Below the pieces are notes generated by a model, which was not told the origin of the DNA, searched no databases, and was given only the letters and a program-made list of their open reading frames with translations. The position numbers and the translations under genes are program-made. From positions 1-64,000 of the forward strand of contig JAJZNE010000008.1 in NCBI GenBank assembly GCA_021847995.1: a stretch of 64,000 nt of DNA, read 5' to 3'. Position 1 is the stretch's first letter. Every line of letters begins with the position of its first letter. Positions 63,346 to 64,000 of this stretch are shown here, piece by piece. Source of the stretch: Pseudomonadota bacterium. Its GTDB lineage: Bacteria; Pseudomonadota; Alphaproteobacteria; Acetobacterales; Acetobacteraceae.

Positions 63346-63453
63346 CCTAAGCAGGCTTTCGTGGTTCGCACCACGAAAGCCTGCTTAGGATCTGTTGAAA
63401 ACGCATCATCTTTTTCGCGGGACGCAAGGGCCTCCCGCGAGATGATGCTTAGG
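63346..63453. repeat. 108 bp hairpin-rich MITE-like element
   Basis: The element begins CCTAAGCA and ends TGCTTAGG, 8 bp terminal inverted repeats. Inside, 63346-63365 and 63370-63389 form a perfect 20 bp stem with a TCGC loop. A second stem pairs GCATCATC (63403-63410) with GATGATGC (63441-63448) and CGCGGGA with TCCCGCG inside it. No coding capacity. It lies between the GST gene and the glycosyltransferase start. A miniature inverted-repeat element or a REP-like unit are the best guesses. Confidence 0.7.
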
Positions 63454-63471
63454 CCGGGGGAGGCTGCCGAG

Positions 63472-64000
63472 CTATGGCACCGCAACCGGCTCGTATTTGG
63501 CGATCTGCCAGGCTGCCGGCTCCTCCGCCGCCGCGGCGTACCAGTCCGCCACCAGCGGAAAGCCGCGCACGGCCGCGCAGTAGGCTTCGGTGTCCGGGCC
63601 GAGTTCCGGCCGGTAGGTCAGGAAGCGGGTGACCACCGGGGCATACATCGCATCGGCCAGGGTGAACGCCGCGCCGAACAGGAACGGCCCGTCGCCGCCG
63701 AAGCGCAGGCGCGTCTGCCGCCACAGCGCCTCGATGCGGGCGATATCGGCGAGGCATTCCGGCGTGCGGCCGGCGCCGGGAAACGCGCGGCAGAGATCCA
63801 TCTGCATCGCCCCGCGCAGCGCCGCGAAGCCGGCGTGCATCTCGGCGGCGATGGCGCGCGCATGGGCGCGGGCGGGGCGCTCCGCCGGCCACAGGGTGGG
63901 CCTGATCTCGGCGCAGTATTCGCCGATCGCGATCGTCTCCCACACCACCGCGCCGCGATGGATCAGGCAGGGCACGAGGCCGCTCGGGCTGACCGCCTTC
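63472..64000 (-). CDS. Glutathione S-transferase-family protein (5' end beyond the window)
   Basis: The last 175 residues of a GST, cut off at the window's right edge. The N-terminal thioredoxin-like part is present from about VSPSGLVPCLIHRG and VVWETIAIGEYCAE, which carries the conserved cis-Pro and the Glu/Thr glutathione contacts. The C-terminal helical domain follows (GPFLFGAAFTLADAMYAPVV). It conjugates or transfers glutathione to an unknown substrate. The start lies at higher coordinates. It runs in the same direction as the glycosyltransferase, with the hairpin element between them. Confidence 0.9.
   Translation of the reverse strand, partial: KAVSPSGLVPCLIHRGAVVWETIAIGEYCAEIRPTLWPAERPARAHARAIAAEMHAGFAALRGAMQMDLCRAFPGAGRTPECLADIARIEALWRQTRLRFGGDGPFLFGAAFTLADAMYAPVVTRFLTYRPELGPDTEAYCAAVRGFPLVADWYAAAAEEPAAWQIAKYEPVAVP

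Overview
The window is a 64 kb piece of a high-GC alphaproteobacterial chromosome, most likely from the Acetobacteraceae/Rhodospirillales. The evidence is gene content and order: ppsR and hemE face away from each other, hemE-hemH-HAD-hemJ-rho follow, aapJQMP is complete, an ScfR-type regulator faces aceA, and codon third positions are strongly G/C. I ran no database search, so this assignment is an inference. No rRNA, tRNA or CRISPR array was seen.

Layout. 0-27 kb is mixed metabolism and transport: a XylB-like sugar dehydrogenase, NagB-II, a Uma2 nuclease, a Gfo/Idh/MocA oxidoreductase, secD-secF, an EAL protein, deoA, a hybrid sensor kinase, livG-livM-livH, a second SDR, BON and host-attachment stress proteins, an MFS transporter, a phenyl/indolepyruvate-type decarboxylase beside aapJQMP, a KGG stress protein, lutB-lutC and an Smr protein. 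27-37 kb is the probable origin-of-replication neighbourhood: a candidate restriction-modification pair, maf, ppsR, a short intergenic region with two perfect inverted DnaA boxes, then hemE, hemH, a HAD hydrolase, hemJ and rho. 37-47 kb is accessory: a GH140-like secreted protein, an atypical Nramp transporter, small secreted proteins, a large PEP-CTERM surface protein, and an AT-rich island. The island holds an XRE-XRE-GIY-YIG fusion gene between two transposase remnants. 47-64 kb has an isocitrate lyase gene broken by a deletion and frameshift, its divergent regulator, a five-gene operon (TPP enzyme, enolase-superfamily enzyme, membrane protein, gluconate-dehydrogenase subunit 3, GMC oxidoreductase), chrA, a carboxylesterase, a polytopic membrane protein, a WD40/CobW pair, a glycosyltransferase, a hairpin-rich MITE-like element and the 3' part of a GST gene.

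How genes work together. secD/secF form the export motor. hemE, hemH and hemJ are three late haem-biosynthesis steps in one run. ppsR and maf form an overlapping pair on the other side of the origin. aapJQMP would import amino acids whose 2-oxo acids the neighbouring decarboxylase could use. lutB/lutC are two parts of an L-lactate oxidation complex whose lutA is not here. The five-gene GMC operon looks like a dedicated oxidation pathway for an unknown substrate.

The most interesting points are the oriC candidate; the PD-(D/E)xK nuclease and beta-class methyltransferase that overlap tail to tail beside it; the XRE-GIY-YIG fusion on an AT-rich island; the disrupted aceA; a 149 bp near-identical inverted repeat whose two copies lie 27 kb apart; and a 108 bp element with a perfect 20 bp stem.
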